Notes under the pieces: model-generated
What the model saw: only the letters and a program-made list of their open reading frames with translations
The model's database searches: none
Told to the model about the DNA's origin: nothing
Translations under genes and position numbers: made by a program
Assembly (NCBI GenBank): GCA_947479995.1
Contig: CANKBT010000151.1
Location: forward strand, 1 to 7,337
Direction of reading: 5' to 3'
From: Frankiaceae bacterium
GTDB taxonomy: Bacteria > Actinomycetota > Actinomycetes > Mycobacteriales > SCTD01
Length of the DNA: 7,337 nucleotides
Shown here: piece after piece, positions 1 through 4,995 of the stretch
How positions within the stretch are numbered: the stretch's first letter is position 1
How the letters are laid out: every line of letters begins with the position of its first letter

Positions 1-504
1 CACCTCGACGCCGCGGGCGTCGTCGCGCGCCACGCCGAGCTCGTCGTCGCCCCCGACGGCACGCAGGTCGAGGTCCGCGACCTCGGGAGCGCGGCCGGCA
101 CCCGCGTCGACGGCGTGCCGCGCTCGCGCTGGCCGCTCACCGACGGCTCCCGCCTGCAGCTCGGCGAGGCGCTGCTCGTGCTGCGCGTCGACCCGCTGCC
201 GACCGAGGGCCGGCAGGGCGGCGGTCCCGAGCCGGACGACGTGCAGGGCGACGAGGAGCAGGGCTCGACGACCGGCACCCCCGTCGGCCCCGGCCCGGTC
301 GCCGCCGGCGTGCGGCGCACGCCCAACGCGCTGTGGCTCGCGGTCGCGCTCATCCTGGCCGGCGTCGTGCTCGTCGGGCTGGCCGTCGCGCTGCTCGACG
401 GCTCGGCGACGGCCGCGGTCGGGTGCCTCGTCGCCGGCGTCGTGCTCGGCACGGCCGGCCTCGCGCAGGCCTACCGCGGGCGCATCTTCGAGGACGTCAG
501 CTGA
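1..504 (+). CDS. FHA-domain protein with two C-terminal membrane helices (5' end missing)
   Basis: The reading frame is open from the first base of the window to a TGA at 502-504, so only the last 167 codons are present. Residues about 10-60 of the fragment look like the second half of a forkhead-associated (FHA) domain: an ARHAEL segment matches the usual SR-H-A phosphothreonine-binding strand, and DLGSAAGTRVDGVP matches the D-L-x-S-x-x-G-T-x-x-(N/D)-G core. An acidic, Gly/Pro-rich linker follows, then two hydrophobic stretches (LWLAVALILAGVVLVGLAV and the segment ending near AGLAQAYRG) that look like membrane helices. FHA domains bind phosphothreonine and usually read out Ser/Thr kinase signalling, so a membrane-tethered phosphopeptide-binding role is inferred. 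The partner and the N-terminal part are unknown. The 3' end overlaps the convergent selD gene by 8 bp, leaving no room for a separate terminator. Confidence 0.75.
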   Translation, partial: HLDAAGVVARHAELVVAPDGTQVEVRDLGSAAGTRVDGVPRSRWPLTDGSRLQLGEALLVLRVDPLPTEGRQGGGPEPDDVQGDEEQGSTTGTPVGPGPVAAGVRRTPNALWLAVALILAGVVLVGLAVALLDGSATAAVGCLVAGVVLGTAGLAQAYRGRIFEDVS

Positions 505-1468
505 CCTCGACGAGGGCGTCGCGACGCGCGACCACCTCGCCGACGACCGGGTGCCCCGGCACCTCGCCGACGACCAGCAGGCCGCCGCTCGTCTGCGCGT
601 CGGCGAGCAGCAGCAGCTCGTCCTCCGCGACGCGCGCCGCGAGGTGCGGCCGCACCCAGTCGAGGTTGCGCCGGCTCCCGCCCGGCACGAAGCCCTCGGC
701 GAACGAGCTCCGCGCACCGTCCAGGTAGGGCACCGCCGCGCTGTCGAGCACCGCGGTGGTGCCGCTCGCGCGCATCATCTTGAGCAGGTGGCCGAGCAGC
801 CCGAAGCCGGTCACGTCGGTCGCGGCGCGCGCCCCGGCGGCGACCGCCGCCTCCGACGCGGCGCGGTTGAGCGAGGCCATCGAGGCAACCGCGTGGTCGA
901 ACACCTCGCCGGTCGCCTTGTGCCGGTTGTTGAGCACGCCGACGCCCAGCGGCTTGGTGAGCGTGAGCGGCAGGCCGGCCGTCGCCGCGTCGTTGCGCAG
1001 CAGCCGGTCGGGGTGCACCAGGCCGGTCACCGCCATGCCGTACGTCGGCTCCGGCCCGTCGATGCTGTGCCCCCCGGCGACGTGGCAGCCGGCCTCGCGC
1101 GCGACGTCGACGCCGCCGCGCAGCACCTCCGCGAGCAGCTCCATCGGCAGGCGCTCGCGCGGCCAGGCGACGAGGTTGACGCCGACGACCGGCCGGCCGC
1201 CCATCGCGTAGACGTCGGACAGCGCGTTCGCGACGGCGATCCGCCCCCAGTCGTACGCGCTGTCGACGACGGGCGTGAAGAAGTCGGCCGTCGCGACGGT
1301 CGCGAGGTCGTCGGCGATCCGCACGACCGCCGCGTCGTCGCCGTCGTCGAGGCCGACGAGCAGGTCCGGCGACGCCGGCCCGAGCAGGCCGCGCACGACG
1401 TCCTCGAGCTCGCCGGGCGGGATCTTGCAGGCGCACCCGCCACCGGCGGCGTAGCTCGTCAAGCGCAT
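497..1468 (-). CDS. selD: Selenide, water dikinase (selenophosphate synthetase)
   Basis: SelD makes selenophosphate, AMP and phosphate from selenide, ATP and water. Selenophosphate is the selenium donor for SelA. The 323-residue product is close to the family length (E. coli 347). The N-terminus has the GGGCACK active-site loop with Cys12 at the catalytic position, which is Sec in some homologues, and Lys15. It is followed by the nucleotide/metal-binding LDDGDDAAV (about 40-48), ADFFTPVVD (61-69), WGRIAVANALSDVYAMGG (74-91) and GGHSIDGPEPTYG (from 132). All are SelD hallmarks within the AIR-synthase-like fold. The active-site position is a Cys codon (TGC), so making this enzyme does not itself need Sec decoding. 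The start is ATG at 1466-1468, within a GCATGC palindrome. No Shine-Dalgarno sequence is visible, but a TAGCGT hexamer lies 6 nt upstream, which suggests a leaderless mRNA. The gene is divergent from ppgK and convergent with the FHA gene. Confidence 0.97.
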   Translation of the reverse strand: MRLTSYAAGGGCACKIPPGELEDVVRGLLGPASPDLLVGLDDGDDAAVVRIADDLATVATADFFTPVVDSAYDWGRIAVANALSDVYAMGGRPVVGVNLVAWPRERLPMELLAEVLRGGVDVAREAGCHVAGGHSIDGPEPTYGMAVTGLVHPDRLLRNDAATAGLPLTLTKPLGVGVLNNRHKATGEVFDHAVASMASLNRAASEAAVAAGARAATDVTGFGLLGHLLKMMRASGTTAVLDSAAVPYLDGARSSFAEGFVPGGSRRNLDWVRPHLAARVAEDELLLLADAQTSGGLLVVGEVPGHPVVGEVVARRDALVEVS

Positions 1469-1474
1469 GCACCG

Positions 1475-1480
1475 ACGCTA
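1475..1480 (-). promoter_or_regulatory. Candidate -10 element for leaderless selD transcription
   Basis: Read on the minus strand the hexamer is TAGCGT. It fits the TAnnnT form of actinobacterial -10 elements and ends exactly 6 nt before the selD ATG. That spacing would put the transcription start at or next to the A of ATG, as in the leaderless mRNAs common in actinobacteria. No clear -35 box is visible, and the upstream part of the promoter would overlap the start of ppgK. This is inferred from sequence and spacing only. Confidence 0.45.
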
Positions 1481-1487
1481 CGTGCGG

Positions 1488-1493
1488 TACGAC
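1488..1493 (+). promoter_or_regulatory. Weak candidate -10 element for leaderless ppgK transcription
   Basis: TACGAC lies exactly 6 nt before the ATG at 1500, mirroring the selD arrangement on the other strand. It matches TAnnn but ends in C instead of the preferred T, so it is weaker than the selD and selA candidates. No Shine-Dalgarno sequence precedes the ATG, which agrees with a leaderless start. Confidence 0.3.
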
Positions 1494-1499
1494 CGCAGC

Positions 1500-2228
1500 A
1501 TGAGACGGGGCTTCGGCGTGGACGTGGGCGGCAGCGGCATCAAGGGCGCCCCGGTCGACCTCGACACCGGCGCGCTGCTCGCCGAGCGCGTGCGCAGCCC
1601 GACGCCGCAGCCCGCGACGCCCGGGGCCGTCGCCCGCGTCGTCGGCGAGGTCATCGGGCCGTACGACGGGGTCGTCGGCATGACGCTGCCGGCCGTCGTG
1701 CAGGGCGGTGTCGCGCGCACCGCGGCCAACATCGACCCGTCGTGGGTCGGCACCGACGTCGCCGGCCTCGTGCACCAGGTGACCGGCCGGCGCGCGGTCG
1801 TCGTCAACGACGCCGACGCCGCCGGTGTCGCCGAGGCGCGCTACGGCGCCGCGCGCGACGTCGACGGCCTGGTGCTCGTGCTGACCCTCGGCACCGGCAT
1901 CGGCAGCGCGCTGCTCGTCGACGGCCGGCTCGTGCCCAACAGCGAGCTCGGCCACCTGCAGCTCGACGGCCACCTCGCCGAGCACCGCGCGTCCGACGCC
2001 GCGCGCAAGCGCGACGACCTGTCGTGGGAGGAGTTCGCCGAGCGGGTGTCGCGGTACGTGCGGCACGTCGACCTGCTGCTGCACCCGCGCCGGGTCGTGC
2101 TCGGCGGCGGCGTGAGCAAGAAGTCGGCCAAGTGGCTGCACCTGCTCGACGTCGAGGTCGAGGTCGTGCCCGCCGGGCTGCTCAACGAGGCCGGGATCGT
2201 CGGCGCGGCGCTGCTCGCGGAGGGCTAG
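1500..2228 (+). CDS. ppgK: Polyphosphate glucokinase (ROK family)
   Basis: PpgK is a cytosolic enzyme that phosphorylates glucose to glucose-6-phosphate using inorganic polyphosphate, and ATP as well in many homologues. The 242-residue product starts with the phosphate-binding GFGVDVGGSGIKGAPVDLDTG region (about 4-24), the signature that separates PpgK from other ROK kinases. It continues with RTAANIDPSW (73-82), VNDADAAG with Asn103 and the likely catalytic base Asp104, and the second phosphate loop LGTGIGSALL (about 130-139). SELGHLQLDG and LGGGVSKKSAKW follow. The CxCGxxGC zinc motif of ordinary ROK glucokinases is absent, as expected for PpgK. It is slightly shorter than the mycobacterial enzyme (about 265), mainly at the N-terminus. 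An upstream in-frame ATG at 1467 would overlap the selD start codon and add 11 non-conserved residues, so the ATG at 1500 is preferred. selC follows after 10 bp, so read-through from ppgK into the tRNA is possible. No selenium link is known. Confidence 0.93.
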   Translation: MRRGFGVDVGGSGIKGAPVDLDTGALLAERVRSPTPQPATPGAVARVVGEVIGPYDGVVGMTLPAVVQGGVARTAANIDPSWVGTDVAGLVHQVTGRRAVVVNDADAAGVAEARYGAARDVDGLVLVLTLGTGIGSALLVDGRLVPNSELGHLQLDGHLAEHRASDAARKRDDLSWEEFAERVSRYVRHVDLLLHPRRVVLGGGVSKKSAKWLHLLDVEVEVVPAGLLNEAGIVGAALLAEG

Positions 2229-2231
2229 CGT
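2226..2231 (+). promoter_or_regulatory. Speculative -10 element for selC overlapping the ppgK stop codon
   Basis: TAGCGT begins with the ppgK stop codon TAG and is identical to the selD candidate hexamer. It ends 7 nt before the first base of mature tRNA-Sec. It could drive selC alone, but transcription would then begin at or next to the mature 5' end, which is unusual for a tRNA. No -35 box is seen. Co-transcription from ppgK is an equal or better explanation. Confidence 0.2.
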
Positions 2232-2238
2232 CGTCGCC

Positions 2239-2334
2239 GGAGGCGTACGCGTTCCTGGTGGGCGCCCCGGTCTTCAACACCGGTGAGCGGCGGCACCCGT
2301 CGCTGGCGGGTTCGATTCCCGTCCGCCTCCGCCA
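2239..2334 (+). tRNA. selC: tRNA-Sec (anticodon TCA), selenocysteine tRNA
   Basis: This 96-nt gene includes an encoded CCA. The acceptor strand GGAGGCG (2239-2245) pairs with CGCCTCC (2324-2330), with discriminator G2331 and CCA at 2332-2334. A six-pair D stem (2249-2254 with 2260-2265, two of them G-T) closes the short loop CTGGT, a tRNA-Sec trait. The anticodon stem CCGGT/ACCGG (2267-2271 with 2279-2283) closes the loop CTTCAAC, with anticodon TCA at 2274-2276 reading UGA. A very long variable arm has a 7-bp stem (2287-2293 with 2297-2303, one G-T). The T loop TTCGATT (2311-2317) sits on GCGGG/CCCGT. The usual eighth acceptor pair would be T2246 with C2323, a mismatch. C2323 can instead pair with G2305 and lengthen the T stem to six. 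The RNA is charged with serine and then converted by SelA. Long variable arm, long D stem and UCA anticodon together leave little doubt. Confidence 0.97.
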
Positions 2335-2340
2335 GCAGCC

Positions 2341-2727
2341 TCAGCCCGTGCGCGCCTTGAGCGGCAGCCAGACGGCGATCCCCATGAGCGCCATCGCCAG
2401 CGGCACGTGGACGACCGTCGCGGCCGCGCCGCCGTCGGACGCCTGCAGCCCCAGCACGTACTCGACGGCGAGCAGCGCGGCGAGCAGCAGCGTGCCGACG
2501 AGCAGGTCCGAGCGGTGCTGCAGCCGGGCCACCGCGACGCCCGCCGCGGCCACGCCCAGGAGCAGCGTCACACCGGCGCCCCACTGGTGCACGGTCACCC
2601 AGTCGGGGTCGCGGCCGCCGTCGCGCAGGAAGGCCCCGGCCCACACGGCCTGCAGCAGGACGCCGAGGCTGGTGAGGCCGACGAGGGCCGAGTGCAGCGG
2701 GTCGCGGGTGCGGGTCGGTGCGGTCAT
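2341..2727 (-). CDS. Small four-helix integral membrane protein (DUF6220-like)
   Basis: This 128-residue protein begins MTAPTRTRDP and has four hydrophobic segments at about 12-34, 44-66, 72-92 and 103-122, with a short basic C-terminus (KARTG). His47 in an HQWGAG segment at the start of helix 2 and His107 in VVHVPLAM in helix 4 look conserved-type, with Gln26 in helix 1. Two membrane histidines recall small cytochrome-b-like or heme-transfer proteins, but heme binding is only an inference. The overall pattern resembles DUF6220 from memory. The chosen ATG at 2725-2727 has AGGA spaced 8 nt upstream. The longer open frame to 2844 runs into the hydrolase gene and is Ser/Arg-rich shadow sequence. 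The gene ends 6 bp from the 3' end of selC and converges on it, and is divergent from the hydrolase gene. Its function is unknown. Confidence 0.8.
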   Translation of the reverse strand: MTAPTRTRDPLHSALVGLTSLGVLLQAVWAGAFLRDGGRDPDWVTVHQWGAGVTLLLGVAAAGVAVARLQHRSDLLVGTLLLAALLAVEYVLGLQASDGGAAATVVHVPLAMALMGIAVWLPLKARTG

Positions 2728-2758
2728 GCCGCCATCCTGCCGGGAGGATGCCCGCATG
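2725..2758. promoter_or_regulatory. Near-palindromic divergent translation-start region
   Basis: Centred between 2741 and 2742, this 34-bp region reads almost the same on both strands: 14 of 17 symmetric pairs are complementary, with mismatches at 2730/2753, 2732/2751 and 2739/2744. The ends are the two start codons (CAT at 2725-2727 and ATG at 2756-2758). The inner arms CATCCT (2733-2738) and AGGATG (2745-2750) carry the Shine-Dalgarno core AGGA for each gene at the same 8-nt spacing. The 28 bp between the starts cannot hold two full promoters, so promoter elements must overlap the coding regions. The dyad could be a repressor site or simply mirrored ribosome-binding sites. Confidence 0.5.
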
Positions 2759-3541
2759 AGCACCGCGGCCTCCCTGGCCTCCCGCACGTACGGCACGGAC
2801 GGCCCGCCCGTCGCGCTGCTGCACGGGCTGCTCGGCCAGGGCAAGAACCTCGCGACCGCCGCGGCCGCGCTCGCGGCCCGGGGCTACGCCGTCACCACGT
2901 ACGACCTGCCGGGCCACGGCCGCTCGCCGCGCGTGCCCTCGCTCGACTACGAGGTGCTCGCCGGCGCGGTGGCCGCCGAGCTGCGCGGCCCGACCGCCGT
3001 CGTCGGCCACTCGATGGGCGGCAAGACCGCCATGGCGCTGGCGCTGGCCCGCCCCGAGCTCGTCAGCGCGCTCGTCGTGGTCGACATCGCGCCGGTGGCG
3101 TACGGCCTCGACCGCGGCGCCGAGCACGACCACCACGTGCGCACGCTGCGCGCGATGGACCTGTCGGCGCTCGCCTCGCGGGCCGACGCCGACGCCGCGC
3201 TGGCCGCGCACGTGCACGACGCGCGGGTCCGCGGCTTCCTGCTGCAGAACCTCGCGCGCGAGGGCGACGGCTGGCGCTGGCGCGCCGACCTCGACGTGCT
3301 GGCCCGCGACCTCCCCGCGCTCGGCGGCTTCCCCGACCTGCCCGGCCCGTACGAGGGTCCCGTGCTGTTCCTCGCCGGCGGCGACTCCTCCTACGTCGCC
3401 GACGCGCACCGCGAGCGCATCGGCGCGCTCTTCCCGCACGCGCGCGTCGTGCGCATCAAGGGCGTCGGGCACTGGGTCCACAGCGAGGCGCCGGAGGTCT
3501 TCGTCGACGCGGTGGGCCGCTTCCTGGACGCGTCGCGCTGA
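2756..3541 (+). CDS. Alpha/beta hydrolase, YbfF-like esterase
   Basis: This 261-residue single-domain alpha/beta hydrolase has the oxyanion-hole segment HGLLGQGKNL (23-32), YDLPGHGRS (49-57) and the nucleophile elbow GHSMGGK (84-90) with Ser86. VVVDIAPVAYG follows with Asp110, then GVGHWVHSEAP near the C-terminus with His239. The Ser-to-Asp distance of 24 residues and the DIAP motif match E. coli YbfF (Ser89, Asp113, His234) and its eukaryotic relative ABHD11, so Asp110 rather than Asp210 is the likely acid. Members hydrolyse short acyl esters or thioesters, and the natural substrate is unknown. There is no signal peptide, so it is probably cytosolic. GGGAGGAT precedes the ATG at good spacing, which fixes the start. 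The same frame is open far upstream through ppgK and selD, but that is shadow. The TGA at 3539-3541 abuts or overlaps the MFS gene, so the two are probably co-transcribed and translationally coupled. Confidence 0.9.
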   Translation: MSTAASLASRTYGTDGPPVALLHGLLGQGKNLATAAAALAARGYAVTTYDLPGHGRSPRVPSLDYEVLAGAVAAELRGPTAVVGHSMGGKTAMALALARPELVSALVVVDIAPVAYGLDRGAEHDHHVRTLRAMDLSALASRADADAALAAHVHDARVRGFLLQNLAREGDGWRWRADLDVLARDLPALGGFPDLPGPYEGPVLFLAGGDSSYVADAHRERIGALFPHARVVRIKGVGHWVHSEAPEVFVDAVGRFLDASR

Positions 3542-3561
3542 ACGCCCGCCGCGCCGCTCTG

Positions 3562-4668
3562 GTGCTGTTCGCGGTGGCCGTCGGCACCAACGTGCCGACG
3601 CCGCTGCTGCTGATCTACCGCGACCGGCTCGACCTGTCCCCCGCGGTGCTCACCGCCGTCTTCGGCGTCTACGCCGCCGGCCTGCTGCCCGCGCTGCTGC
3701 TCGCCGGGCCGGCGTCCGACCGGCTCGGACGGCGGCGCATCGTGCTCGCCGGCGTGGCGCTGTCCGGCCTCACGTCCCTGCTGCTCGTCGCCGCGAGCGG
3801 GTCGCTGGCGCTGCTGTTCCTCGGCCGCTTCCTGCAGGGCGCGGTGAGCGGCGTCGTCTTCAGCGTCGGCAGCGCCTGGCTCGCCGAGCTGTCCGGCGGC
3901 GACCCGGTCGCCGGGCGGCGCGCCGCCGTCGCGCAGACCGCCGGCTTCGCGCTCGGGCCGCTCACCGCCGGGCTGCTCGCGGAGTACGCGCCCGCGCCCA
4001 CCACGCTGCCGTACCTCGTGCACGTCGCCGTCGTGCTCGCCGGCCTCGCCGTCGCCCGCACGCTGCCGGAGACCGTCGCGCGCCGCACCGCGGTGGTCGA
4101 GGGCGGGCCGCTCGTCGCGCGCGAGGACCGCGCCGCGCTGCTCACCGTCGTCGCGCCGCTGGCCGTCTGCGTCTACGCCTTCCCCTCCGTCGTCATCGCG
4201 GCCGTGCCGCTGCTCGTCGACGTCGACGCCCCGCCGGTGCTGCTCACCGGCGTGCTCGCCGGCCTCACCCTCGGCGCCGGCGCGCTGTCGCCGCCGCTGC
4301 AGCGCCGGCTCGGCGAGCGCAGCGCGGTGGCGGCCGTCGGCTCCGGCGCGCTCGGCTACGCCGTCGCCGCGGCCGGCGCGGGGTCGGGCGACCCGGTGGT
4401 GCTGCTCGTCGCGGCGCTGCTGCTCGGCGCGGGCGGCGGCCTCGGCTTCGCCACGGGCCTCGGGCTCGCCACCCGCATCGCGCGGCCGGCCCGCCGCGGG
4501 GCGCTCTCGGCGTTCTTCTACTCCTGCGCCTACCTGGGCTTCGCCGCGCCGTACCTCACCGCCGTGCTGTCCGACGCCACCCGCCCCGAGGTGCCGCTGC
4601 TCGTCGCGTCGGGGCTCGCCCTCGCGCTCGCCGTGCGCCTCGCGCTCCTGCGCCCCGCGCGGGCCTGA
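3562..4668 (+). CDS. Major facilitator superfamily (MFS) transporter
   Basis: This is an integral membrane secondary transporter of about 368 residues with twelve recognisable hydrophobic segments. After helix 2 it has the MFS motif A, GPASDRLGRRR (residues 49-59), followed by VLAGVALSGLTSLLLVAA. A more polar stretch between helices 6 and 7 (ETVARRTAVVEGGPLVARED) fits the central loop between six-helix halves. The substrate cannot be told; drug or sugar export is typical for such short members. No ATG is available. The drawn start is GTG at 3562, which leaves the first helix short of its LNARRAA-like lead. The reading frame also begins plausibly with a CTG at 3538-3540 overlapping the hydrolase stop as CTGA, giving 376 residues. 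Neither has a good Shine-Dalgarno sequence, so translational coupling to the hydrolase is likely. The stop TGA (4666-4668) is followed 7 nt later by a long inverted repeat. Confidence 0.88.
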   Translation: MLFAVAVGTNVPTPLLLIYRDRLDLSPAVLTAVFGVYAAGLLPALLLAGPASDRLGRRRIVLAGVALSGLTSLLLVAASGSLALLFLGRFLQGAVSGVVFSVGSAWLAELSGGDPVAGRRAAVAQTAGFALGPLTAGLLAEYAPAPTTLPYLVHVAVVLAGLAVARTLPETVARRTAVVEGGPLVAREDRAALLTVVAPLAVCVYAFPSVVIAAVPLLVDVDAPPVLLTGVLAGLTLGAGALSPPLQRRLGERSAVAAVGSGALGYAVAAAGAGSGDPVVLLVAALLLGAGGGLGFATGLGLATRIARPARRGALSAFFYSCAYLGFAAPYLTAVLSDATRPEVPLLVASGLALALAVRLALLRPARA

Positions 4669-4675
4669 GCGCGCC

Positions 4676-4762
4676 GTTCGCGACGACACCCACCTGGCGC
4701 GTTGCAGGCGCGCGGAGGGCCGTCGGAACGCGGTGCCGGCGCAGGTGGGTGTCCTCGCGAAC
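4676..4762. repeat. Long imperfect inverted repeat 1 (87 nt)
   Basis: The left arm 4676-4696 begins GTTCGCGACGACACCC and the right arm 4742-4762 ends GGGTGTCCTCGCGAAC. They are complementary at 20 of 21 positions, with the only mismatch C4684/C4754. The 45-nt middle can pair again: CGCGTT (4698-4703) with AACGCG (4727-4732). It starts 7 nt after the MFS stop codon, so it may protect or end that transcript. No target-site duplication is seen at its edges. The RNA form would be the same kind of hairpin from either strand. Confidence 0.8.
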
Positions 4763-4785
4763 ACCTCGCTCCCCAGGACGGGCGG

Positions 4786-4809
4786 GGCACGGGGCGCTGG
4801 CGCCGTGCC
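4786..4809. repeat. Small inverted repeat between the two long ones
   Basis: GGCACGG (4786-4792) is perfectly complementary to CCGTGCC (4803-4809) across a 10-nt loop. An alternative pairing uses GGCAC/GTGCC outside and GGCGC/GCGCC inside with a two-base bulge. It ends one base before long inverted repeat 2. Confidence 0.5.
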
Positions 4810-4810
4810 G

Positions 4811-4898
4811 CGGTGCTCGGACACGCAGTCCCGCCGCGGGAGGGCCTCCTGACGGGCTCGGCGGCCCAGACGCCACGGGACTGCGTGCTCGAGCACCG
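4811..4898. repeat. Long imperfect inverted repeat 2 (88 nt)
   Basis: The left arm 4811-4833 (starting CGGTGCTCGGACACGC) and right arm 4876-4898 (ending GCGTGCTCGAGCACCG) are complementary at 21 of 23 positions. The two mismatches are adjacent (GA against AG). The 42-nt middle contains GGGCC (4842-4846) and GGCCC (4863-4867), which can pair. The right arm itself contains the perfect 12-bp palindrome GTGCTCGAGCAC (4885-4896). Overall length and plan match long inverted repeat 1, though the arm sequences differ except for a shared GGACAC near the same offset. Confidence 0.8.
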
Positions 4899-4899
4899 T

Positions 4900-4915
4900 C
4901 CGCGTCGACACGCGG
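4900..4915. repeat. Short hairpin after long inverted repeat 2
   Basis: CCGCGT (4900-4905) and ACGCGG (4910-4915) form a perfect 6-bp stem around the loop CGAC, starting two bases past the end of long inverted repeat 2. On its own this could be chance in such GC-rich sequence. Confidence 0.4.
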
Positions 4916-4921
4916 CGGGCG

Positions 4922-4947
4922 CGCGGCGTCCTGGTGAGCACCCCGCG
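4922..4947. repeat. Short hairpin upstream of selA
   Basis: CGCGG (4922-4926) pairs with CCGCG (4943-4947), and inside it GGTG (4933-4936) mirrors CACC (4939-4942). The two nested pairings are separated by an unpaired CGTCCT on the left. This is weak taken alone and notable only as part of the run of hairpins. Confidence 0.3.
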
Positions 4948-4983
4948 AGCGCGTGCCCGCGGCGGCGTCCCGGCGCGCCCTCG

Positions 4984-4989
4984 TACCGT
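4984..4989 (+). promoter_or_regulatory. Candidate -10 element for leaderless selAB transcription
   Basis: TACCGT fits TAnnnT and ends exactly 6 nt before the GTG start of selA, the same spacing as the selD candidate. No Shine-Dalgarno sequence precedes the GTG apart from a short GG run, and no -35 box is clear. If real, the selAB mRNA would start at the selA start codon and the hairpins upstream would not be in its leader. Confidence 0.45.
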
Positions 4990-4995
4990 GGCCGG

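Larger units (their letters stand above)
4669..4995. other. Hairpin-packed intergenic region between the MFS gene and selA
   Basis: No convincing gene lies in these 327 bases. A frame continuous with selA is open throughout, but its translation is low-complexity Arg/Pro/Gly sequence and unlike SelA. The region is almost filled by five inverted repeats, at 4676-4762, 4786-4809, 4811-4898, 4900-4915 and 4922-4947, two of them with arms over 20 nt. It ends with a candidate -10 element for selA. No poly-T tract follows any hairpin, so none is a classic intrinsic terminator. Confidence 0.7.

Noticed and set aside
1432..1434. Possible selenocysteine at the SelD active site
   Set aside because: The codon at residue 12 is TGC (Cys), not TGA, so SelD here is the cysteine form.
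1467..1499. An earlier ATG for ppgK at 1467, overlapping the selD start codon
   Set aside because: It adds 11 residues unlike the family, and the ATG at 1500 leads directly into the conserved PpgK N-terminus.
551..3541. A 996-codon plus-strand open frame ending at the hydrolase stop
   Set aside because: Only the last 261 codons are hydrolase. The rest is antisense to selD or out of frame with ppgK and has Arg/Ala-rich shadow composition.
4676..4762. Integron attC site
   Set aside because: Size and imperfect dyad fit, but the ends are GTT...AAC, the reverse of the required RYYYAAC...GTTRRRY boxes, and no integrase or cassette is present.
4676..4898. Classic intrinsic terminators or SECIS elements
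   Set aside because: No T-tract follows the stems, and bacterial SECIS hairpins are much shorter (around 40 nt) and lie within a reading frame next to a recoded UGA. Terminator-like or RNA roles remain open, but not as these defined classes.
4669..4995. Insertion sequence remnant or MITE with the long inverted repeats as its ends
   Set aside because: No transposase fragment and no target-site duplication is visible beside either element. Membership in a dispersed repeat family cannot be judged without the genome.
4702..4995. An N-terminal extension of SelA starting at TTG 4702
   Set aside because: The extension is low-complexity, lies over the hairpins and does not resemble SelA. GTG at 4996 starts exactly at the conserved N-terminal segment.
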